Assembly (NCBI GenBank): GCA_964401385.1
Contig: CAYNYF010000011.1
Coordinates: 1-63,939 of the forward strand
Source: CAYNYF01 sp964401385
GTDB taxonomy: Bacteria; Planctomycetota; Phycisphaerae; SM23-33
Reading direction: 5' to 3'
Length of the DNA stretch: 63,939 nucleotides
Part shown: piece after piece, positions 43,060 through 50,625 of the stretch
Layout: each line of letters begins with the position of its first letter
Numbering within the stretch: position 1 is the first letter of the stretch
Made by a program: the position numbers and the translations under genes
Notes under the pieces: generated by a model
The model's input: the letters and a program-made list of their open reading frames with translations, nothing else
The model's database searches: none
What the model was told of the DNA's origin: nothing

Positions 43060-43396
43060 CGATGCCATATTGCTGGACATCCTCAACGCCGCGCGCCTGG
43101 CCATCGAGTTCACCGCGGGCCTCGACAAGACCGGCTTTCTCGAAGACTTGAAAGTCCAATCAGCCGTTCTTCACCAGTTGCTCGTTCTGGGTGAGGCGGT
43201 CAAGCGCCTCTCCGAGAACTTTCGGACGCAGCACAGTCAGGTTCCCTGGAAGAACATCGCCGGGATGCGAGACAAGCTCATTCACAAGTACGACGATATC
43301 GACTTGGAACAGGTATGGAAGACCGTCACGGCAGACCTGCCCAGGCTTGTCGCTCTGCTGGAGCCTTTCGCCCCGCGCCGAGAAAATGAAACGTAG
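43046..43396 (+). CDS. hepT: HepT-like HEPN-domain toxin (DUF86)
   Basis: 116 residues, all helical. It keeps the HEPN ribonuclease motif Rx4H in GMRDKLIHKYDDID (Arg75, His80) and the following tyrosine (Tyr82) that MntA modifies in characterised pairs. QSAVLHQLLVLGEAVKRLSE is the family core helix. The gene overlaps mntA by 14 bases. Forms a toxin-antitoxin module together with it. Confidence 0.88.
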   Translation: MKQDDDAILLDILNAARLAIEFTAGLDKTGFLEDLKVQSAVLHQLLVLGEAVKRLSENFRTQHSQVPWKNIAGMRDKLIHKYDDIDLEQVWKTVTADLPRLVALLEPFAPRRENET

Positions 43397-43483
43397 GGCA
43401 GGAGCCCTGCCCTGGTATCTACGGCATGTCCGGCCCGGCAGTCTGCACATCGCCGTCGTGCCCCCAGTTGACAAGGTAAACAC

Positions 43484-44974
43484 ATGCAACGCCCCAACGT
43501 CCTGATCATCCACACCGACCAGCACCGGATGGACACGCTCGGCGCATACGGGAACAAAGACGTCCGCACGCCGAACATCGACGCCCTTGCGGCCGACGGC
43601 GTGACCTACCGAAACAGCTTCTGCTGCTACCCCGTGTGCACGCCCAGCCGGTATTCGTTGCTGACGGGCCTGTACGTGCACCAGCACCTGGGCTGGAACA
43701 ACCGCAGCACGCTGCCGTCGGGCCTGGCGACGCTGCCGCGCATCCTCAAGCAGGCCGGCTACCACACCAAGGCCGTCGGCAAGATGCACTTCACCCCGAC
43801 GTACCTGGACGTGGGTTTCGAGGAGATGGAGCTGGCCGAGCAGGACGGCCCCGGCCGGTATGACGACGACTATCACCGGTACTTGCAGAGCAACGGCCTG
43901 GCCGACCGGCTCGACCTGATCGACCAGGTGCTGGAGTTCCGCAAGGACGCCCCGCGGGAATACTGGGAGAGCTTCGGGGCGGTGGAGTCGGACCTGCCGG
44001 AGGAACACCACTCCACCACCTGGATCGGCGACCGCGCGGCCGAGGCGATGGGGCGGTGGTCGGCCGAGAGGCCGAACCTGCTGATGGTCGGCTTCATCAA
44101 GCCCCACCATCCCATGGACCCGCCGGCGCCGTGGAGCCGGATGTACGACCCGAAGGCCCTGTCCCTGCTGGACGGCTGGACGGAAAGCCCGCTGCCCGGC
44201 GACCTGGCCTTCCAGAAGGGATACTTCGACTACACGCAATTGACCCAGGAAAGGCTCAGCCGGGCGATGGCCATGTACTACGCCACCGTCTCCCAGATCG
44301 ACCACCACGTCGGCAGGATGATCGACCTGCTCAAGCAGAGGCGGCTGTACGACGACACGCTCATCGTCTTCACCTCCGACCACGGCGACTACCTGGGCTT
44401 TCACCACCTGATCCTGAAGGGCAACCGCATGTACGACCCGCTGGTGAAGGTGCCGCTGATCGTCAAGTACCCCGCCCGGGCCGGCGCGGGCGGCGTCTCA
44501 GACGCGCTGGTCAGCAACGTGGACGTCGCCCCGACGATCCTCACCCGGTGCGGCTGCGAGCGCGGCGAGTTCATGACCGGCCTGCACCTGGCCGGCGACG
44601 CCGGCGGCAGGGAGCTGATCTTCGCCGAGGCCAGAAGGGGCCGGGACTACCTGGCCCGCTCCCGCACGCGGAAGCTGCTGCTGTGCAAGGATCCGGCCGA
44701 GTCCCAATTCTTCGATCTGGAGGCCGACCCGCTGGAGATGTGCAATCTTTTCGACGAGGGCGGCCGTCAGTCGGAGGTCGCCGAATTCACCCGCCGAATC
44801 GCCGAATGGGTGCTGTTCGAATCTCCCACGCCGCTGCACCAGGACGAGTATGCCCCGATCATCTCCGCCCCGAACGCCCAGTCGCCGACCGACGGCCACC
44901 GCCCGAAAATCGAGGCCTACTTTGCCGACAAGGTCAAGAACGCCGACAAGGCCGTCTTCGGCAAGAAAGACTAG
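43484..44974 (+). CDS. Sulfatase (formylglycine-dependent)
   Basis: 496 residues of the alkaline-phosphatase superfamily. Metal-binding start PNVLIIHTDQHRMDTLGAYG, activation motif CTPSRYSLLTG with Cys52 to become formylglycine, VGKMHF, and the second metal site VFTSDHGDYLGFHH. No signal peptide is seen, so unless the start is misplaced it acts in the cytoplasm, unlike most exported planctomycete sulfatases. AAGG precedes the ATG. The next gene encodes a glycoside-hydrolase-like lipoprotein, which fits a role in using sulfated polysaccharides. No formylglycine-generating enzyme is in the window. Confidence 0.92.
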   Translation: MQRPNVLIIHTDQHRMDTLGAYGNKDVRTPNIDALAADGVTYRNSFCCYPVCTPSRYSLLTGLYVHQHLGWNNRSTLPSGLATLPRILKQAGYHTKAVGKMHFTPTYLDVGFEEMELAEQDGPGRYDDDYHRYLQSNGLADRLDLIDQVLEFRKDAPREYWESFGAVESDLPEEHHSTTWIGDRAAEAMGRWSAERPNLLMVGFIKPHHPMDPPAPWSRMYDPKALSLLDGWTESPLPGDLAFQKGYFDYTQLTQERLSRAMAMYYATVSQIDHHVGRMIDLLKQRRLYDDTLIVFTSDHGDYLGFHHLILKGNRMYDPLVKVPLIVKYPARAGAGGVSDALVSNVDVAPTILTRCGCERGEFMTGLHLAGDAGGRELIFAEARRGRDYLARSRTRKLLLCKDPAESQFFDLEADPLEMCNLFDEGGRQSEVAEFTRRIAEWVLFESPTPLHQDEYAPIISAPNAQSPTDGHRPKIEAYFADKVKNADKAVFGKKD

Positions 44975-45084
44975 CCCGCCACAGAATCCCCCGATGGGGT
45001 ACCAGCCAAGTCGTCAAAGAGCGGGGGGACTTGACAAGCAGGGGCAAAGACCCGACCAATAGGGCCCGTCGCAAGGAGATCGCG

Positions 45085-47223
45085 ATGAAAACCACACGCG
45101 CCGTCGGACCTGTCCTATTGTGTTTGCTGCTGTGCTGCACGGGCGGATGCGGCTCGCCGCCGCCCGCTCGGGCCCAGCAGGCCGCCCAGGGCACCGCCGA
45201 AGAAACCGAAAAGGCAACCGTCCAAGCGGCCAAGGCCTGGGTGACGGTTGACTCGGCCGACGGCAGCCTGTCGTCGCTGCGGGTGGGCGACCGGCGGGCA
45301 ATGATGAGCCGCACCCGCCCGGCCGGCTTCGTGGAGGTCGTCGACCTCCGCAGCGGGCGGACGTACAGCCCGACGGCGACGCCCGCGGCCATCAGCAGTT
45401 GGAAGGTGGCGACCGAGGAGCAGGGCGCCTCCGCGCTGACGTTCCGGCAGCAATTTGCCGGCGCCCCCTTCCGGATAGACCACGGGCTGCGAAGGACCGC
45501 GGCCGGCGTCCGCTGGGACGTCTCGCTGAAGCTGCTGGACGGGCAGAAGGATAATCGCTCCGTCCAGGTCGCCTGGGTGCTGCCGCTGCCGCGCGGCTGG
45601 CGCTTCTGGGTGCCCAACAGCACCCAAGTCTACTACAACGACGGCGTCACCCCACGCCGGTTCGCCTACGGCCACACCTACTTCCGCGAGTTCGGCACGA
45701 TGATCCCGCTGGTCGGCGTCTGGTCCCGGCGGGGCGGCGGGGCCGCGATCTTCAGCCCGCCGGACCTGCAAAAGGTGCAGATCACTTTCGACCTTTCCAC
45801 GCAGACGATACCGGCCGGGGCCCGCGGGCCGGGCCGGCGGTTCGAGGACACCCCCAAGCTCCGCATCGCTCACCACTACGTCGGCCTGCGCCCGGGAAAG
45901 GAGCTGAAGCTGGCCATCTGCATCGCCGGTACGGCCGGCGACTGGCGCAGCGTGCTGCGGCACTACGTCCAGGCGTATCCGGAGCTGTTCGAGCCGATAC
46001 CCGCCACGCGCAAGGTCGAGGGCATGTACGGCATCCGCGGCCTGGGCGGGATGAACGACGACCAATTGAAGGCGATGAAGACGGCCGGCGTGACCTTCGC
46101 CGAGCTGCACGGGTCCTTCCCCGAATACGGCGAGTACATGACCCCCGAGGCGCTGGCGCACCCCGAGCTTGAGTACATCTGCAAGCCCCACCCCGGGCAG
46201 AAGATCTCGCTGGGCGGCAACCGCCGCTGGGTCCGCAAGTTCAAGGATGCCGGCATCGCCCCGTTCATGTACTTCTACAACTGCCACGCCAACCCCGAGA
46301 CGATCAAGCGGCGCTGGCCGGACGAGCTGATGGTTGACGAGCGCGGCCGGCCGCTGATCAAGTACCGCGGCGAGCCCGCCCTGCACGCCCAGCCGGACTC
46401 GCCCTTCGGCAAGCACCTCATCGGGCAGATGGACCTGTGCCTGAAGGCCTACCCGGAGCTGCCCGGCTTTTTCATCGACAACTACTCCATCGAGATGATC
46501 GACTTCGCCCACGACGACGGCGTGACCATGATCCACGACCGACCGGCCTACGACCTCAACCGCAACCACCAGGACATCGGGCGGCGGATCTTCCCCAAGG
46601 CCCACGCCGCCGGAAAGATCATCATGGTCAACAAGATCTCGACCATCGAGAGCCTCCGCGGGGCGGACATGGTGCTGGCCGAGGGCAACAACGTCGCCTC
46701 CATCCGCCAGTACGGCCTGGCCTGCATCTACCGCCCGCTGTTTCCGCTGGGGATGCGCTACGGCCCGGACGGCGTCGAGCGCGGCCTGCAGCAACTGCTG
46801 CTGGTCGGCGGAACGCCCGAGGAGGGGCTGTTCCGGAAGGACCCGGAGGCGATGAAGGCCTACCGGCCGCTGACGGACGCGATGATCGGCAAGCGATTGG
46901 TGCTGGACCCGAACCCGCTCGACGTCCCCCGGCCGTACGAGGGCCAGATCTTCCGCATCGACAAGCACGCCGCCCGCGCCGGGGACGTCGTCGTCGCACT
47001 GGCGGACCTGAGCCGATCGTGGAAGGACGCCAAGCTCACCGAGGGCGTGAAGGTGACCGTCCGCGTGCCGGAAGCGGGCGAGCTGAAAGCGGCCACCTGG
47101 CTGCCGGCCGAGAAGTCCGCCGAGAAGCCCGAGCCGGCAAGGATGGAGCGCGCCGGTAATACGATCACCGTCCACCTGCCCCCGGCCGGGGCGGCTGGAA
47201 TCCTCCGGCTGACTAGGCGATAA
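45085..47223 (+). CDS. Lipoprotein with glycoside-hydrolase-like TIM barrel
   Basis: 712 residues. Lipoprotein signal LLCLLLCCTGGCGSP (Cys after GG). Residues about 35-290 form a beta-rich region (WVTVDSADGSLSSLRVG; GVRWDVSLKLLDGQ). Residues about 310-600 look like a TIM barrel with repeated strand-end acidic or aromatic residues (GVTFAELHGSFPEYG, GIAPFMYFYNCHAN, LPGFFIDNYSIEMIDFAH, ADMVLAEGNNVAS). FIDNY and VLAEGN suggest Asp and Glu catalytic candidates. A beta-sandwich closes the protein. The family is not firmly recognised. AAGGAG sits seven bases before the ATG. Lies after the sulfatase, separated by 110 bp. Confidence 0.75.
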   Translation: MKTTRAVGPVLLCLLLCCTGGCGSPPPARAQQAAQGTAEETEKATVQAAKAWVTVDSADGSLSSLRVGDRRAMMSRTRPAGFVEVVDLRSGRTYSPTATPAAISSWKVATEEQGASALTFRQQFAGAPFRIDHGLRRTAAGVRWDVSLKLLDGQKDNRSVQVAWVLPLPRGWRFWVPNSTQVYYNDGVTPRRFAYGHTYFREFGTMIPLVGVWSRRGGGAAIFSPPDLQKVQITFDLSTQTIPAGARGPGRRFEDTPKLRIAHHYVGLRPGKELKLAICIAGTAGDWRSVLRHYVQAYPELFEPIPATRKVEGMYGIRGLGGMNDDQLKAMKTAGVTFAELHGSFPEYGEYMTPEALAHPELEYICKPHPGQKISLGGNRRWVRKFKDAGIAPFMYFYNCHANPETIKRRWPDELMVDERGRPLIKYRGEPALHAQPDSPFGKHLIGQMDLCLKAYPELPGFFIDNYSIEMIDFAHDDGVTMIHDRPAYDLNRNHQDIGRRIFPKAHAAGKIIMVNKISTIESLRGADMVLAEGNNVASIRQYGLACIYRPLFPLGMRYGPDGVERGLQQLLLVGGTPEEGLFRKDPEAMKAYRPLTDAMIGKRLVLDPNPLDVPRPYEGQIFRIDKHAARAGDVVVALADLSRSWKDAKLTEGVKVTVRVPEAGELKAATWLPAEKSAEKPEPARMERAGNTITVHLPPAGAAGILRLTRR

Positions 47224-47237
47224 TGGATTTCGTGGTG

Positions 47238-47328
47238 CCATGCTTCTGCGAGGGTGCCATGCTTCTGCACCAGCAGAAGCATGGGAACACTGACCGGGTC
47301 GCCGGCATGCTTCTGAGGCAGAAGCATG
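47238..47328. repeat. Cluster of CATGCTTCTG palindromes
   Basis: Three copies in 91 bp. CCATGCTTCTGC occurs alone at 47238-47249, in a perfect 12-bp hairpin at 47257-47284 (loop ACCA), and in a 10-bp hairpin at 47306-47328 (loop AGG). A further half copy is at 48234-48243 on the far side of the pilin gene. Looks like a REP-type dispersed repeat. Confidence 0.75.
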
Positions 47329-47390
47329 GCACCCGTGAGTGGGTCGGTGCACCCAACGGGAACGAGCGCTAATTGAAAAGGGGATTCGCC

Positions 47391-48227
47391 ATGACGCGAT
47401 CAAGGGGATTCACGCTGATTGAATTGCTGGCCGTGGTCGGTATCGTGATCGCGCTGGCGCTAATCCTATTCACCGTTATTTCTGTGCTCACAGGCCCACC
47501 CCGTTCCCCAATCGCGATACGCAATATGTGCGCCGGCAATCTCAGGCACATTGGGACGGGCCTGGCAATGTATGCCTCCATCGACGAGAGGGACGTCCCG
47601 CCGATCCTGCCCGACATCGACCAGTCGCAGCCGGTCGACTACAGGCAGGACCTGCGAATAGGCGCCGACTGCACGGCCGAGGCCCTGGGCACCGGAGCAC
47701 AGCAGAACCTGTGCCTGCTGGTCAAGACCCATTGCATCGACTGGACGATGCTGACATGTCCGTCGAGCGGCACCGTCAAGGCCGAGCGCAGGTCGGATAA
47801 GCGCAAGTACGGACTGGGCGAGGTCGTCAATGGCCAGCACAAGAGCTACGTCGACTACGCGCTTCTGATCCCCTACGCCCGCACGCCCGAAGGGAGCAAT
47901 TCCGCCCCGTGGACGATGGACATGCACAAGGCCGTGGCCATCATGGCCGACCGCGGGCCGAGGGACGACTTCCGCGGGCAATGGAGCCCCAACCACGGCA
48001 ATGAAGGCGAGAACGTCCTGTACGCCGATCTCCACGCCGAGTGGCGCCAAGACAAGGGCCGCGATGGCAGCCTCAACGCCAGCGGCTTCGACGGCAACAA
48101 CATCTACACGGCTGACGTTTGGGAGGGAACGCCCGAAGAGCCCAAGCTCAGGAGCAATGGCACGGAGAACAAGACCCCCACGGACGAGAACGCCACAAAG
48201 GATTCCGTGCTTTACCACTGGTGGTAG
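47391..48227 (+). CDS. Prepilin-type N-terminal methylation protein (DUF1559-like pseudopilin)
   Basis: 278 residues. The start MTRSRGFTLIELLAVVGIV is a type IV prepilin signal with peptidase site after G and the conserved +5 Glu, followed by the long hydrophobic helix. The C-terminal half contains SPNHGNEGENVLYADLHAEWR, the H-x9-D box of planctomycete pilin-like proteins, here with DL instead of the usual DG. AAAAGGGG precedes the ATG at 47391. It stands alone between two small repeat regions, with a T-run hairpin after it. Likely surface or secretion pseudopilin; no pilus assembly genes are near. Confidence 0.87.
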   Translation: MTRSRGFTLIELLAVVGIVIALALILFTVISVLTGPPRSPIAIRNMCAGNLRHIGTGLAMYASIDERDVPPILPDIDQSQPVDYRQDLRIGADCTAEALGTGAQQNLCLLVKTHCIDWTMLTCPSSGTVKAERRSDKRKYGLGEVVNGQHKSYVDYALLIPYARTPEGSNSAPWTMDMHKAVAIMADRGPRDDFRGQWSPNHGNEGENVLYADLHAEWRQDKGRDGSLNASGFDGNNIYTADVWEGTPEEPKLRSNGTENKTPTDENATKDSVLYHWW

Positions 48228-48242
48228 CGGTGGCATGCTTCT

Positions 48243-48361
48243 GTAACTGTCCCAACGATTGTGGGATTTTTTTCGAGGCCCAACTTATGGGACTTCGGTG
48301 GCGTGTCGGAACCCAACGGGTCGTGGTCGGAACGAGTGCCGACACACTTTGGGACAGTTAC
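48243..48361. mobile_element. 119-bp inverted-repeat element, MITE-like
   Basis: GTAACTGTCCCAA (48243-48255) and its exact reverse complement TTGGGACAGTTAC (48349-48361) bound a gene-free 119-bp segment. Inside, GTGTCGG (48303-48309) and CCGACAC (48339-48345) form a second stem. No clear target duplication and no transposase, so a non-autonomous element is inferred from structure only. Confidence 0.55.
48250..48273 (+). terminator. Possible terminator after the pilin gene
   Basis: TCCCA (48250-48254) and TGGGA (48262-48266) form a short stem directly followed by seven T (48267-48273), 22 bp after the pilin stop. The stem is only 5 bp and competes with the longer inverted repeat of the element around it. 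Confidence 0.4.
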
Positions 48362-48376
48362 CAGGCTTTGGACGCC

Positions 48377-48404
48377 TTGACGGGGCCAAGAGCCGTGGTA
48401 TAAT
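48377..48404 (+). promoter_or_regulatory. Predicted promoter of the propeller-type PEP-CTERM gene
   Basis: TTGACG (48377-48382), 16-bp spacer, TATAAT (48399-48404). Leader of about 220 nt, which includes the GC-rich repeat at 48493-48548. Confidence 0.6.
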
Positions 48405-48492
48405 GAGTTTAGTAGTTCGGATGCATACGCTTAGGCACGTGTTACGGAGGGCAAGCGTACGGAGGTTTTTCGGCTGGTCTTCGTCGGGCGGG

Positions 48493-48548
48493 CCTGCCCA
48501 CCACCTGCCTACCTGCCCGCAAATCGGCAGGCAGGGCTTGCAGGCGGG
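48493..48548. repeat. GC-rich dispersed repeat copy
   Basis: Begins CCTGCCCACCACCTGCC and ends GGGCTTGCAGGCGGG, with ACCTGCCCGC/GGCAGG pairing inside. Related copies lie at 8552-8599 and, shortened, at 59368-59391; the right-end motif also occurs at 5404-5415. Confidence 0.65.
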
Positions 48549-48631
48549 TCGCTCACTCGTTGTCCCGGCCGCGGCATGCCGGCATTGCCCGGGTGCGGCG
48601 CAGAGGCCAAAGGCCGAGAAGGAGGAGACCG

Positions 48632-49972
48632 TTGAGAAGTTGCGCGACCATACTGCCGGCCGCGTTCTGGGCAGTGCTCGTCGCATTCTCTCCGGCCGTG
48701 GAGCGCGCGCGGGCGGCCGACTGGACCGTCATCCAGCTCACCAACAACAGCTACAATGACGAGGGGCCGGAGGTGTCGGGGGCCAACGTGGTCTGGTACG
48801 GCTCGGACGGCGACGATTACGAGATCTTCCTGTACGACCGCGTCAGCACCAAGCAGCTCACGAACAACGACTACAACGATTTCCAGCCGCAGGTGTCCGG
48901 GGAGAACGTGGCCTGGTACGGCGGCAGCGAGGACTACGAAGTCTTCCGGTATGACGGCGTCGACACCCACCAGCTCACCGACAACGGCTACAACGAGATT
49001 CAGGTCCAGATTTCCGGGTCCAACGTCGTCTGGGCCGGCTGGGACGGGCACGACTACGAGATCTTCGTCCACGACGGCGCCGAGACGACCCAGATCACCG
49101 ACGACGCCTACAACCACCTGATCCCCCAGGTGTCCGGATCGAACGTGGTCTGGGCTGGCTACGATGGCCACGACCAGGAGATCTTCGGCTACGACGGCGT
49201 GGAGACGACCCGGATCACGGACAACGACTACCACGACGACGTCCCCCGGGTTTCGGGGACCAGCGTGACCTGGTGCGCCCGCGTCGGCAGCATCTGGGAT
49301 GTGTTCGGCTACGACGGCGTTGAGACGACGCGGATCACCAACCGCCCGTATGACGATTTCTGCCCCGACGTGGCCGGCTCTCGCCTGGCCTGGCACGGCG
49401 CGGACGCCCTCGGCGGCACCGACTCGGAGATCTTCCTGTACGACGGCGTCGAGACCGTTCAGATCACGGACGATGAGTACAACGACGGCTTCGTGGACCT
49501 ATCCGAGTGCCTTCTGACCTGGCAAAGCTTCGACGGGCACGACTGGGAGATCGCCATCTACGACGGCGTCAGCGTCACCCAGCTTACCCACACCGACTAC
49601 AACCACGAGAAGCCGGAAGTCTCCGGATCGACGGTGGTCTGGTACGGCTGGGACGGCAACGACTGGGAGATCTTCATGGCCCTGCCCGACGTGCTTGACG
49701 GCGACGCCAACCTCGACGGCGTGGTGAACGGGGGCGATTACACCATCTGGGCGGACAATTACGGGCAGGCCGGCGGCTGGCTGCAAGGGGACTTCAACGC
49801 CGACGGCTTCGTCGACGGCGGCGACTACACCTTGTGGGCGGACAACTACGGTTCGACGGGGCTCACCGCAGGCGGCGCCGGCATGACCCCGGCGTCCGTC
49901 CCCGAGCCCGGCGTCTTGGCCACCCTCGCCGTCGGCGCAACGGCAGTCCTCCTGCGCCGCTCCAAGGAATGA
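48632..49972 (+). CDS. PEP-CTERM protein with eight propeller-type repeats and a dockerin-like module
   Basis: 446 residues. TTG start at 48632 follows GGAGGAG and gives a signal peptide ending VERARA. Eight repeats of about 41 residues follow, with consensus VSGxxVVWxGxDGxDxEIFxYDG, as in beta-propeller proteins, the sixth being longer and the seventh the most divergent. Then a two-part dockerin-like calcium motif (DANLDGVVNGGDYTIWADNY and DFNADGFVDGGDYTLWADNY) and the PEP-CTERM tail VPEPGVLATLAVGATAVLLRRS. Probably a surface-displayed binding protein. An in-frame ATG at 48560 would add a basic, non-signal sequence. Confidence 0.87.
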   Translation: MRSCATILPAAFWAVLVAFSPAVERARAADWTVIQLTNNSYNDEGPEVSGANVVWYGSDGDDYEIFLYDRVSTKQLTNNDYNDFQPQVSGENVAWYGGSEDYEVFRYDGVDTHQLTDNGYNEIQVQISGSNVVWAGWDGHDYEIFVHDGAETTQITDDAYNHLIPQVSGSNVVWAGYDGHDQEIFGYDGVETTRITDNDYHDDVPRVSGTSVTWCARVGSIWDVFGYDGVETTRITNRPYDDFCPDVAGSRLAWHGADALGGTDSEIFLYDGVETVQITDDEYNDGFVDLSECLLTWQSFDGHDWEIAIYDGVSVTQLTHTDYNHEKPEVSGSTVVWYGWDGNDWEIFMALPDVLDGDANLDGVVNGGDYTIWADNYGQAGGWLQGDFNADGFVDGGDYTLWADNYGSTGLTAGGAGMTPASVPEPGVLATLAVGATAVLLRRSKE

Positions 49973-49983
49973 CCGAGCCGGGT

Positions 49984-50252
49984 TCAGCTTCCATCTTCAC
50001 CGGCACGGAGGGGATCCATTCGCCGATCTGGCGGAACTTCTCGGCCGGGCAGGCCGGCGGGGCCACGCCGGCCGTGGTCAGCACGATCCGCCGGTTGTCC
50101 GGGCAGGCCGCCAGCTCGGTCAGGATGTACTGCCGGATTCGCTCGACGGGCCAGAGCCAGACGTTGACGTTGGTGCCGCCGACCAGCGTCTTCGACGCCG
50201 CCAGCAGCCGCTGCCGCGAGGTCACCTCCGCCGGGATGCACTTTTCCGTGCA
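49984..50252 (-). pseudogene. Remnant of a URO-D-family (uroporphyrinogen decarboxylase-like) gene, C-terminal part
   Basis: An open segment on the minus strand, beginning just after a TAA at 50255-50253. It reads like the C-terminal region of methyltransferase/URO-D-like proteins: CIPAEVTSRQRLLAASKTL, GGTNVNVWL, IRQYILTELAACPDNRRIVL and TTAGVAPPACPAEKFRQIGE, ending EWIPSVPVK near 49990. No start with a ribosome site and no upstream part of the gene. It runs into the 3' end of the opposite PEP-CTERM gene. Read as decayed; recognition is by pattern only. Confidence 0.5.
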
Positions 50253-50625
50253 TTAAACCCTCTCTTATCGCCGGGCGCCGTCGCCGGAGTTCGCCGTCGC
50301 GATTCGGCCGGCCCCGGCCGCATCCATCGTAGTGAGCGAAGGCTACGGGCACAACCCGGGCCCGGCCGGCTGCACGAACCGGCCGAAGCCACGCCCGGCA
50401 GCGCCGCATGATCCGATTTTCTGCTGGTCGCGGCCGCAGGTCAGGCGTAGAATGTGTGGTCCAATTGACATGAGACACTTCAGGGCGCGCGGGCGTGGAG
50501 GACGTAGCGCCATGTGCTGCAAAGGAGGTCGTAGAAGGGGCGGTGCTCTTGCCCCGATGACGGCATTGTACCGGCGGCGGAAACTCCGTCAGTTCACTGG
50601 TGACAGACTCTACGGAGGATTTGCA
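50253..50625. other. Gene-free upstream region of the tandem-repeat protein
   Basis: 373 bp without a supported gene. It contains TAGAAT at 50448-50453 and TTGACA at 50465-50470, neither with a suitable partner box, an AAAGGAGG without a following start near 50520, and the true GGAGG (50614-50618) of the next gene. Confidence 0.5.

Noticed and set aside
43460..43484. TTGACA at about 43466 as promoter of the sulfatase
   Set aside because: The box is too close to the start codon for a -10 element to fit.
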